Below, piece by piece: positions 42,098 through 51,300 of a stretch of DNA of 64,000 nt. This DNA comes from Gynurincola endophyticus (lineage in GTDB: Bacteria > Bacteroidota > Bacteroidia > Chitinophagales > Chitinophagaceae), in NCBI RefSeq assembly GCF_003991195.1, contig NZ_RCWL01000009.1:1-64000 (forward strand), written 5' to 3'. Under the pieces are notes generated by a model. That model had not been told where the DNA came from. It saw only the letters and a list, made by a program, of their open reading frames with translations, and did not search any database. Within the stretch, counting starts at the first letter, position 1; the number at the start of each line of letters is the position of its first letter. Both the position numbers and the translations under genes were made by a program.

Positions 42098-44301
42098 GTA
42101 CAGTCTTCCCTGAAATATTGATAGATATATCGGAGCCTTACTCTTTTAGCAAGGAGGGGCTTGAGCAGATAAAACAAAACCGTTGGGCCAAAAACCAATG
42201 GCCGCTTGTGTATTTTATAGATAGCAAAAGGAAAAAAAAGAAATGTTACATTGGTGAATCTACCCATGCCATAACGCGCATCACCAGCCACCTTGCCAAT
42301 AAAAAAAAAGCCGTTCTGGACCAGATACTACTGATTGGTAGCGACTGGTTCAATAAATCGGCTACACTTGATATAGAGTCGACTCTCATCCGCTATATGT
42401 CGGCTGAGGGCAGCTATGATCTGATGAATGGCAACTATGGACTAAAAACACATAATTATTACGAACGAAAAATATACCACGAAGTATTTAGCCGGATATG
42501 GCAACAGCTGAAAGAACGGCAGGTAGTACGCAGCTCCCTGACGGATATTGAGAACTCACAGATATTTAAATACTCTCCTTACAAATCGCTGAACGAAGAT
42601 CAATACAGATCATTGCTCGAAATACTGGACGGTCTTACCACTAAACAATCAAACAGGATATTTGTAAAAGGAAGCGCAGGTACTGGTAAAACCATACTGG
42701 CTACTTACCTGATGAAACTGCTGAAATCGGATATAGGTGCTATAGAGAATGAGGAAGAGCTGGATAGCAGCAATGGTACTTTGCGGGAAATACGCTACAT
42801 CAGGCAGTTTCAACAGCAATATCCCAATGCTCGGATTGGGTTGGTGATCGCGATGGATTCACTGCGTGCCACGCTAAAAGATGTATTCCGTAAGATGCCC
42901 GATTTAAACTCAAGTATGGTCATTAGTCCCTCCGATACGTTTAAGGGTTCAAAATACGACCTGCTGATTGTAGACGAAGCACACCGATTACGGCAATACA
43001 AGAATATTAGCTGGAGGGGCCCATTCAAAAAGAAAAATAAAAAACTAGGGCTTGATAATACAGGCACCGAGCTGGATTGGATATTAAGCAACAGCAAGAA
43101 CCAGATATTTTTTTACGACCGTGACCAGGAGGTACGTCCTTCGGATGTAGCTGAAAGCCGTTTTCTCGATCTGCTGAAGAATAAGGCGACGCTAAAGCTA
43201 AAGCTCCATTCGCAAATGCGGGTCATGGGCGGATCTGACTATATTTCCTTTGTAGATGAACTACTACACCTGAAGCTGGAAACAGCAGCACAATTTGAAG
43301 TGGATGAGTATGAGTTGAAAGTGTTCGATTCCATTATTGATATGCGAAATATGATACAGGAAAGAGAACAGGAATATGGCTTATGCCGTATGATCGCAGG
43401 TTACTCCTGGTCTTGGTCTTCCAAGAAAGATAAAAAGGCAATGGATATAGAGATTGAGGGCATTCATTTTCAATGGAATCAGGTAAACCGCGACTGGATC
43501 AATTCGGATACTGCAGTAAACGAGATTGGTTGTATTCACACAACTATGGGTTATGATCTGAATTATGGTGCTGTCATATTCGGACCGGAGATTAGTTATA
43601 ATTCTGCTAAGCAATGCATTGAAGTTGATCCCGATCAGTATCATGACAAATATGGTAAACAGGGAGTTGATGGTAAACAGCTGAAAAAATATATCATCAA
43701 CATTTACAAGAATATGATGTATCGGGGTATTCGGGGTACATTCGTGTATGCCTGTGATGCGGAACTACGTGAATATTTGAAGCAGCATATACCTGTATAT
43801 GGTGTTAAGCCTCCTGCATTGAAAATATTATCTAAAGAAGAGGCTCACGGGAATAATCGTGCCGTTGCCTTTATAGATATTTTGGCAGCAGCGGGCAGCT
43901 TCAGCGATAACCAGCTTCCGGCACAACAGAAATGGATAGAACTACCCAACGATATTAAGGATAGAGATAATCATTTTGTCTGTAAGGTAGTAGGCGAATC
44001 TATGAATAAGAGAATTAAAAATGGGTCTTATTGCTTGTTCCGGCGCGATACCAGCGGAAGCCGTGAAGGAAAAATTGTACTAGTTCAAAGCACAGCGATA
44101 CAGGATGCAGATTTCGGGTCTGGTTACACTGTAAAAGAATATCATAGTACTAAATATATAAGCTCCGAAGAATGGCGCCATGCATCCATTACACTGAAGC
44201 CTTTGTCTGATGACCCTCGCTATCAGGATATTGAGTTGTTTGAAGATGATTTACAGTCTTTAAAAGTAATCGGTATTTTCAAAAACGTAGTGATATTTTA
44301 A
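42094..44301 (+). CDS. GIY-YIG nuclease / DUF2075 helicase / S24 autopeptidase fusion
   Basis: The 735-residue protein joins three modules. Residues 37-100 form a GIY-YIG-type nuclease (VYFID at 39-43, CYIGES at 51-56, Arg62 in the following helix, a later Glu in DIEST). Residues 185-590 are a DUF2075/Schlafen-type helicase-like P-loop ATPase with GSAGTGKT (193-200), LLIVDEAHR (Asp294, Glu295) and IGCIHTTMGYDLNYGAVIFGPE. Residues 595-735 are a LexA-like S24 peptidase with Ser636 in VVGESMNKRI and Lys681 in YTVKEYHS. AAAG at 598-601 places an Ala-Gly bond 35 residues before Ser636, the spacing of UmuD and LexA self-cleavage sites. It is coupled to MazG by a 4-base overlap. The role in defence is inferred. 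Confidence 0.88.
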   Translation: MSTVFPEILIDISEPYSFSKEGLEQIKQNRWAKNQWPLVYFIDSKRKKKKCYIGESTHAITRITSHLANKKKAVLDQILLIGSDWFNKSATLDIESTLIRYMSAEGSYDLMNGNYGLKTHNYYERKIYHEVFSRIWQQLKERQVVRSSLTDIENSQIFKYSPYKSLNEDQYRSLLEILDGLTTKQSNRIFVKGSAGTGKTILATYLMKLLKSDIGAIENEEELDSSNGTLREIRYIRQFQQQYPNARIGLVIAMDSLRATLKDVFRKMPDLNSSMVISPSDTFKGSKYDLLIVDEAHRLRQYKNISWRGPFKKKNKKLGLDNTGTELDWILSNSKNQIFFYDRDQEVRPSDVAESRFLDLLKNKATLKLKLHSQMRVMGGSDYISFVDELLHLKLETAAQFEVDEYELKVFDSIIDMRNMIQEREQEYGLCRMIAGYSWSWSSKKDKKAMDIEIEGIHFQWNQVNRDWINSDTAVNEIGCIHTTMGYDLNYGAVIFGPEISYNSAKQCIEVDPDQYHDKYGKQGVDGKQLKKYIINIYKNMMYRGIRGTFVYACDAELREYLKQHIPVYGVKPPALKILSKEEAHGNNRAVAFIDILAAAGSFSDNQLPAQQKWIELPNDIKDRDNHFVCKVVGESMNKRIKNGSYCLFRRDTSGSREGKIVLVQSTAIQDADFGSGYTVKEYHSTKYISSEEWRHASITLKPLSDDPRYQDIELFEDDLQSLKVIGIFKNVVIF

Positions 44302-44677
44302 CTTTCAGCATTCTCGTCCGAACCTTAGATAGCAGCAGCATCTATTTTCCCGAATATTGAGATCGAAGCACGTTTGTTAATGAAAACTTACGCAATATCA
44401 GCTGTATCTTTTACTCATTACGTTCCACAAAAGGATGCCGCTATTATCTCTCACACACTCAAAATAACTAAAGCCCCCTACCCTGCAAAATCTCCGCAAC
44501 CCTTACATGGAATTGTTTTAGAAATAAACATTTTCTTTTTCTCCCTCTTCAAAAAATAAATACCAAAGCTATATTAACATAATACAAATACATTATAGGC
44601 TTATTATATGATTAAAACTGATTAAATGGTTATAATGATTTTGATCTTTTATAAATAATCTTAATCATATCAATCTG
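44302..44677. other. Intergenic stretch with AATCAT-like repeats
   Basis: About 375 bases between convergent genes. The right part (44600-44700) is very AT-rich with repeated words TTAATCAT, AATCATAT and GATTAAA, partly running into the end of the GxxExxY gene. An open frame at 44374-44559 is not convincing. No terminator is obvious. Confidence 0.5.
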
Positions 44678-45076
44678 TTAATCATTTGAATCATATAAAT
44701 TGTATGTAAGCCGCTTAAACTTCAAACTCTTTTCACCAAAATTAATCAGCAAACCGATCTCAACTTTATAAGCCTTCAGGTATCCGAACGTCTGAGCAAA
44801 ATGATAATCTTCCAAACTTGACCTGGCCTTTAGCTCAACACAAATCAAATCTTCTACGAGAAAATCAACGCGTTGGGTACCGATAAACAAGTCCCTGTAA
44901 TAAACGCGCATTTCAAATTCCCGTTTAAAATGAATTCCTGCTAGCTCCATTTCGATTTGCAAAGCCCGTTGATAAATCACTTCATGGAATCCGCTACCTA
45001 GTCGTTTATGCACTTCCATTGCACAGCCAATGATGCTGCCGGTTAGTTTTGAATGTTTGTATTCGTCTTTGATCAC
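44678..45076 (-). CDS. GxxExxY protein (PD-(D/E)XK-like, PDDEXK_3)
   Basis: The 132-residue protein carries the family's name motif in GSGFHEVIY and the nuclease-like core RVDFLVEDLICVELKA (Asp...Glu-x-Lys), followed by FAQTFGYLKAYKVEIGLLINFG. Such proteins are frequent and mobile in Bacteroidota and related phyla; their function is not known to me, though the fold suggests nuclease ancestry. It is a lone gene on the minus strand with short AATCAT-rich repeats around its 3' end. Its presence marks this region as accessory. Confidence 0.92.
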   Translation of the reverse strand: MIKDEYKHSKLTGSIIGCAMEVHKRLGSGFHEVIYQRALQIEMELAGIHFKREFEMRVYYRDLFIGTQRVDFLVEDLICVELKARSSLEDYHFAQTFGYLKAYKVEIGLLINFGEKSLKFKRLTYNLYDSND

Positions 45077-45201
45077 ACAGATATATACGATCTGAGTACA
45101 ATTATAGATTTAATGGCTTAAGTTCCTAGATGTATTTATCCTAAAATGACGTTTTTATATTTAATAATTGTAAATTAGTATTGAACCCATATCTAAAGAA
45201 T

Positions 45202-46026
45202 ATGGAAATATTGGATAAAATACTGAGTATTAATCCCAATTATGTTATAATCGCTCTACTGGCGGTTTTCTTTACACTGGAGCAGCTCTCCGGAACGCCC
45301 TTTTCATTCAAAAAAAGAGGCCATCACCTGTTTCAGAATATGCTTTTTCAAATCACACTGGTCCTTTTAAATATCTTTTTCGTTTCTATACAGGTTTATT
45401 GCATTGAGTGGTTAAATGATCATCAAATCGGACTACTATATTTTGTAGCACTCCCCTTCTGGATAAAGTTATTATTGAGTGTGATGTTGTATGATTTTAC
45501 TACCTACTGGATACACCGGGCATCTCATAAAATTCCATTATTATGGCGCTTACACCGGGTGCATCACAGTGATACGACAATGGACTCTTCTACTACTTTC
45601 CGGTTTCATCCGTTAGAGTTGATTCTGATTTACCAAACTGGAAATATCATAACTGCCGGAGTATTCGGAACAGATGTAACTTCAATGGCATTATACTATC
45701 TGATCATTTATGTTTTCTTCTTTTTTGAACACTCCAATCTGAAATATCCTAGCTGGTTAAACCATACGCTCGGACTTCTTTTTGTAATGCCCGATCATCA
45801 TCGGGTGCACCATCACCAGGAACAATTTTATACCGACTCAAACTTCGCTGATATTTTTATTATCTGGGACAGAATCTTCGGTACCTATAAATTTATTCCA
45901 TCTACCGAAGTAAAATACGGATTGAAAGAATTTGAATCCGAAGGAAAACAGAGTTTTTGGTATTTGATGAAAAGTCCGTTTATAAGTATTGGAAAAGGAA
46001 AATCGGATAATCTTGAGCCGGATTGA
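45202..46026 (+). CDS. Sterol desaturase / fatty acid hydroxylase family membrane protein
   Basis: A 274-residue integral membrane di-iron enzyme. Hydrophobic segments near the N terminus are followed by the histidine boxes WIHRASHKIPLLWRLHRVHHSD and, near the end, DHHRVHHHQE, together giving the eight-histidine pattern that binds two irons in FA_hydroxylase proteins. It would hydroxylate or desaturate a lipid in the inner membrane. I prefer ATG 45202 (MEILDKILSINPNYV) to an in-frame TTG at 45181. It is not an obvious defence gene; it stands alone between the GxxExxY gene and vsr and may be either a resident of the ancestral chromosome or cargo. Confidence 0.88.
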   Translation: MEILDKILSINPNYVIIALLAVFFTLEQLSGTPFSFKKRGHHLFQNMLFQITLVLLNIFFVSIQVYCIEWLNDHQIGLLYFVALPFWIKLLLSVMLYDFTTYWIHRASHKIPLLWRLHRVHHSDTTMDSSTTFRFHPLELILIYQTGNIITAGVFGTDVTSMALYYLIIYVFFFFEHSNLKYPSWLNHTLGLLFVMPDHHRVHHHQEQFYTDSNFADIFIIWDRIFGTYKFIPSTEVKYGLKEFESEGKQSFWYLMKSPFISIGKGKSDNLEPD

Positions 46027-46566
46027 AGTTAATGTCATAAAATTAAGAATTGCTCAATGGTTCAAACTATAGTTTTAGATTATCAATATAACTAGTTGTC
46101 CTTTCTCGCATTTTACGTTGGCCCACCCCCTATTTAAACGCCAAAACTTTGCAATCGATTGTATATCAATAATATATGTTAATTTTGTTTATTTTGTCTT
46201 AAAGCGTATAGCACAATAGCTTGAATTTATGTTTTTGCTCTTAATTTTTTGGACTGTAGAATTAGCAGAATTTGCGATAAAATACAGATATCTCTTGTTT
46301 ATGGAAATCCTTATAATTTTCCGTAAAAATATCACGTAATTTATGGGTATTATAAGACTATACCTGTTAGCTAATCTTCATAAAAAATTATAAATTTGGG
46401 TTATGAGATATAATAAAACTTGTTGAAAATCAAGATATAGTGTATCGTATCTAATACTTTCAATACCAAAGAAGGAAAAAGTAGTTGGTATTTTGCGAAA
46501 GAATAAACAAATAACAATAAGAGAAGATTAGAAATTGATAAAAATCAAAATATTCCTGTTGTAAAA
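46027..46566. other. AT-rich intergenic region upstream of vsr
   Basis: About 540 bases without a credible gene or RNA on either strand. It should contain the promoter of the vsr-dcm operon, but no strong TAnnTTTG match was picked out. The composition is among the most AT-rich of the window. Confidence 0.5.
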
Positions 46567-46986
46567 ATGACTGATGTACACTCAAAATCCGTAAGGAGTT
46601 TTAATATGAGTCAGATCAAGGGAAAAGATACGAAGCCGGAAATGATAGTACGGAAATATCTTTTTTCTCAAGGTTTACGCTTTCGTTTGCATAAAAAGGA
46701 ATTACCGGGCAAACCCGATATTTGCTTACCTAAATATAAAACAGTAATTTTCATTCACGGGTGTTTCTGGCATGGCCATGTGGGGTGCAAATATTATGTT
46801 ATACCCAAAACAAGAACTGATTGGTGGCTGAATAAAATTAATCGGAATATTGAAAATGATATTAAAGCAACTTCAGAGTTAAGGAAAATGAGGTGGAATG
46901 TTATAGAGATTTGGGAATGCCAGCTAAAAAAGGCAAACTTGGAAGAAACATTGGAAAATTTATTAAAAGAAATAAAAAGTTATTGA
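46567..46986 (+). CDS. vsr: Very short patch repair (Vsr) endonuclease
   Basis: The 139-residue nuclease nicks T:G mismatches that arise when methylated cytosine is deaminated at Dcm-type sites. The whole family pattern is visible: VRSFNMSQIKGKDTKPEMIVRKYLFSQGLRFRLHKKELPGKPDI, then VIFIHGCFWHGHVGCKYYVIPKTRTDWWLNKINRN and RWNVIEIWECQL. The catalytic Asp is in KPDI and the zinc-binding and catalytic His/Cys residues are in the HGCFWHGH segment. It lies eight bases before the cytosine methyltransferase gene, the classical pairing, and opens the four-gene cluster that follows. Confidence 0.95.
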   Translation: MTDVHSKSVRSFNMSQIKGKDTKPEMIVRKYLFSQGLRFRLHKKELPGKPDICLPKYKTVIFIHGCFWHGHVGCKYYVIPKTRTDWWLNKINRNIENDIKATSELRKMRWNVIEIWECQLKKANLEETLENLLKEIKSY

Positions 46987-46994
46987 AATTCAAT

Positions 46995-48254
46995 ATGTCC
47001 AGGAAGTTTACTTATATTGATTTGTTTGCTGGCGCCGGAGGATTGTCTGAGGGGTTTGTAAGAGCAGGGTTTGAGCCTGTTGCTCACGTAGAAATGGATA
47101 AAGCAGCCTGTTTCACTTTGAAAACTCGTATTGCTTGTCATTATCTGAAATCTACAAACCAATATGAGCACTATGTGTCTTATCTTCAAGGGATGACTTC
47201 TCGTGAGGAGTTATATAATAAAATTCCCCAGGATCTTCTTAATTCCGTTATAAATCTTCCTATTGGTGGAGAAAATAACAATACTATACATAAGAAAATA
47301 TTAAACCTACTGAAAGGTAGAGCTGTAGATCTGATTATAGGTGGTCCCCCCTGCCAGGCTTATTCATTGGTAGGAAGAGCGAGATCAGCTAGCGGAATGA
47401 AAGGAGATAAAAGAAATTATCTGTATGTTCAATATGCAAGATATCTTGAAACGTATCAACCTAAAATTTTTGTTTTCGAGAATGTCATTGGACTATTATC
47501 TGCGGGTAATGGAAAGTATCTTGAGAATATGAAAAAGCTTTTCGACAAAAAGGGTTATGAAATCAGATTGTTTAATGTTGAGGCTGTCAATTTTGGTGTG
47601 TTGCAAAATAGAAAGAGAATTATAATTATTGGGTGTAAAAAAGGACAGAATATTAAAATACCTGACTTGGGGGATATTCAAAAAATTGCTACATGTACTG
47701 TATCGGATGTTTTGAGAGATTTACCTAGCGTTATTGCAGGTCAGAATACACCTAGAAGTATGCGATATGAAGATAAATCAAATATTTATCTGACAAATAC
47801 TTTCATTAGAAATGGAATTGATATATTAACTCAGCACTCACCGAGACCTCATACTTTGCAGGATAAAGAAATATATAGAATTGCTGTTCAAAAGTGGAAT
47901 ACTAAACGGGAAAGATTAAATTATAATGATTTACCTGAAAGGTTGAAAACCCATAAAAATCGTTCATCATTTTTTGATAGGTTTAAAGTCGTAGCTTCAG
48001 ATGAACCATGTTCGCAAACAGTAGTTGCGCATATAGCAAAGGATGGTCATTATTACATTCACCCGGATATTGAGCAGAACCGTTCGCTTACTGTGAGAGA
48101 AGCTGCACGTCTTCAATCTTTTCCTGATGATTATTTTTTCGAAGGAGTAAAAGACGGCTTAGCAAGAACACCTGCATTTAAACAAATAGGCAATGCTGTA
48201 CCTCCTTTGATGGCGTATGAGATCGCAAAAAAAATTCGGAAATTGCTTTCGTAA
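46995..48254 (+). CDS. dcm: DNA (cytosine-5-)-methyltransferase
   Basis: The 419-residue C5 methylase has FAGAGGLSEGFVRAGF (motif I, AdoMet binding), GGPPCQAYSLVGRAR (motif IV, Cys120 the nucleophile), FENVIGLLS (motif VI), NFGVLQNRKRIIIIG (motif VIII) and LTVREAARLQSFPDDYFF to QIGNAVPPLMAYEIAKKI (motifs IX and X). The target-recognition region lies between residues 235 and 340. The recognition site cannot be read. I start it at ATG 46995 (MSRKFTYIDLFAG), since an in-frame start at 46893 lies inside vsr. No ordinary restriction enzyme gene is adjacent, so the nuclease partner must be sought in the two genes that follow, or the methylase acts alone. Confidence 0.95.
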   Translation: MSRKFTYIDLFAGAGGLSEGFVRAGFEPVAHVEMDKAACFTLKTRIACHYLKSTNQYEHYVSYLQGMTSREELYNKIPQDLLNSVINLPIGGENNNTIHKKILNLLKGRAVDLIIGGPPCQAYSLVGRARSASGMKGDKRNYLYVQYARYLETYQPKIFVFENVIGLLSAGNGKYLENMKKLFDKKGYEIRLFNVEAVNFGVLQNRKRIIIIGCKKGQNIKIPDLGDIQKIATCTVSDVLRDLPSVIAGQNTPRSMRYEDKSNIYLTNTFIRNGIDILTQHSPRPHTLQDKEIYRIAVQKWNTKRERLNYNDLPERLKTHKNRSSFFDRFKVVASDEPCSQTVVAHIAKDGHYYIHPDIEQNRSLTVREAARLQSFPDDYFFEGVKDGLARTPAFKQIGNAVPPLMAYEIAKKIRKLLS

Positions 48255-48354
48255 TACTAGTCACTATAAGGTAAAACTTTAGGTTAATATAAAACGAACT
48301 TTTAGTTTTTAAATTTTCGTATGATATAAATCGAAAGATTTGAAGAAATTACTT

Positions 48355-51300
48355 ATGGAAAAATATAGCTGTTTTAAGTGTCCCGCCGCCAATGATTATT
48401 CGCTAAAAGCATTGACTGACGCATGTCCTGTTTGTAGTTTGCCCTACGGATTTCCACTGGAATATTATCCTTTGGAAATAGGAGGAATTGAAATTATAAA
48501 ACCCTTGGCCAGAGGATTTTATGGAGCAACTTTTATAGGGGAACAATCTTTTTTTGGCAGTAAAGTCAAAAAAGTAATCAAGATAATTCCCGTTGAATTA
48601 TACAAAATTCAGAAAAAAGACTTTAGGGAAGAATGCAAAAGCCATTTTGATCTTTCACAAAATTCAGATCATATTGTAAAACTTGATCCTAATATATACC
48701 ATGATAATATTCCTATAAAGTTTAGCAATCGGGAAATCATAAATTGTCATGTTGTAGGCCTTGAATATCTTGAGGGTGTGACTTTAAAGGAATACATTCA
48801 GCAGGACACACATGTTCCACCGAGAACAATAGCTCAGATTGCCATAGATCTTATTACACTTTTACAGGAATTAAGAATTAATGAAACATATCATAACGAC
48901 TTACATCCTGGTAACATAATTATAGAATCTCTTTCTGACTCAAGGAAAAGATTTAATGAGATTGATGAGAACATAAAGGTTGTTGCTATTGATTTGGGTT
49001 CGCTAAACCAAAAAACCAAAAGTAATGACGATAGTGATCGTACAGGCGACTTGCACTGGATAGGGCAATGTTTAAATTTATTAAGCAGAAAAATAACGGA
49101 TAAGCTTGATAAATATACTCCAAAAGACTGGAGGTTGGCATTTCTGCTGGAAGAAAAGGCTGATTTTTTGAAACCAGAAATACTTCATCAAAGGCCCATT
49201 ACTTATAAAGATCTTATAAATCAGATAAGGGATACATACCATCAACACACTAATCCCTGGCAACAAGAGTTAGTATTAAAAAGTTTTGATGACGCTGTAA
49301 ATGCTCAATCTCTCAGCCCCTGGCACGTTTCATCTTTATTTGTTGATAAAGACAATGCATGGGCGAAAAAGATAAGTGTTAAAGGGCCTCAGGTAATTAC
49401 GGGCATGCGGGGATGTGGAAAAACTATGTTATTGAGAGCGTTAGAATTTCACGCCAGACTAATGCCGCAAAATGGTGATGAAAAAGATTCTCCCAATAAC
49501 GTAATCGAACGTCTTATGAGCTCGTCAGAAAGGTATATCGGCTTATATATTTCGTGTGTAAAACTACTTGATTTCAACGCTTTAAAAGGGAGTGAGTATA
49601 AAGAGATATTTGAGCCTTACTCCAAACTTCTGATTGGTTTTGCTATACAGGCAATACACTCTATTAGACATCTGAAAGATTTAAAACCTGACGTAGTAAG
49701 AAATGACTATCATCTGTCTATTGCCAGTACATTGGCATATTTAATTAATCAGGGAGAAGAACTTACACAAATCACTAGTGACTATGATTTGGAAAACAAA
49801 CTCAAAAAATACTTAAACTCACTAAGCGACGGTCAGGATATTCATAAAATTAATATTCACCCTAAGATTGCATTTCCACAGTTAGCGGAGTCAATAAAAA
49901 AGTCATCAGAAGTCTTCGCCCAATCTCATATATACTTTCTTTTGGATGACGTATCCACAAGGTATCTTAATGATAACAATATTATTAAGCTAATCTCTGA
50001 GTTACTGTTCCAAGATGAAACATGCGCTTTTAAATTTACAACTGAGGCACAGACTCTTGAAATGGTTATTATGGCACCAGGAAGCACTTCTCAAGCTAAA
50101 ATTGGACGAGATTATTCAATTTTTGACTTGGGAGAAGAAGTAAACCGGATCATTCATGAAGACCATCATGAAGGCCAAAAGTTCGTCGAGGATATCCTGC
50201 TGAAACGCGCAAAATACTTTCCTTTACATCCTCAGAATCTTACCCCTTCCCAAATATTAGGAGATGAAACATTGATATCTATAGCTGAGAATATTGTAAA
50301 GGAAGAAAAAGCGTCGCAGAAAAAAGAGCTATATCATGGGATTTCAGCACTAACTGCAGTATGTGTCGGGGATTTGGGAGATGTAATAACATTGTATGAA
50401 TTGATTCTTAAAAGATCATCATCTCCCGCTTTTAGAGGATATCCTATTGATCCCAAAATACAGAACTCATGCTATCTTCAATTATGTAATTCAAGGTTAT
50501 ATGATCTCAACCGGAGAGACACCCGGTATCTTGATTTTGTAGAATCTTTTGCTGATGCCTCGCATCACCTGCTTATACAATCTGCTATAAGACGATCGAA
50601 GAACAAAAGCGACCGGCTCAGGCAATACACATCAATATTTATTAATATTACGCATGGAGATAAAGATGAACAATATAAGCAGGTAAGGAAACTCATTGAT
50701 GCCGGAATTTTCAATTTACAGGGAGGACCAGAAGCGTCAAGAACAAATCGCCAAGGGCTGAAACCACAGCAACAATTTAAACTTGTTTTCCGGAAGTTAT
50801 ATGGAGTAAGTAAACATATAGGACTTTCCAGCTCAGACAGATTTGAGTTATCAGGTAAACCACTTGAAGAGTGGCTTAACAATCCTAAAAACGGAAAGAA
50901 TATTCTTATTAAAAATCTGAATCCAATTCCTGAAGACCAGCTTTCAAAGCTTCTTGAACAAACTGAATTAAAAGAAGCAGTTTCATCCGGTAAACATGAA
51001 TCTCGTAAGCAGCAATTACTTCCTTTCCATGAAGAAGAACAATCTCACATAGTGGATGAAAATATTGATGACTTCAATTTCATCCACGAAAAATTACCTT
51101 CTATTGCCAAAATTCAAAGAAATGACTTCAATAATCTTCAGATAGACATTGCAATTATAGGATTAGGGTTTGAAGATGCAACATTAAACTCTGCAAAAGA
51201 AATATGTAAACTTAATCCTAAGAAAGTCATATTCATTAGGTTTGAAGAAGTTGGTCATTCAGAAGAGATACTAAAAGAATTCGATGCATTAGAAAGCCAG

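Noticed and set aside
44374-44559. Open frame of 61 residues after the helicase-S24 gene
   Set aside because: No recognisable motif, unlikely composition, and no coupling to neighbours; it looks like chance.
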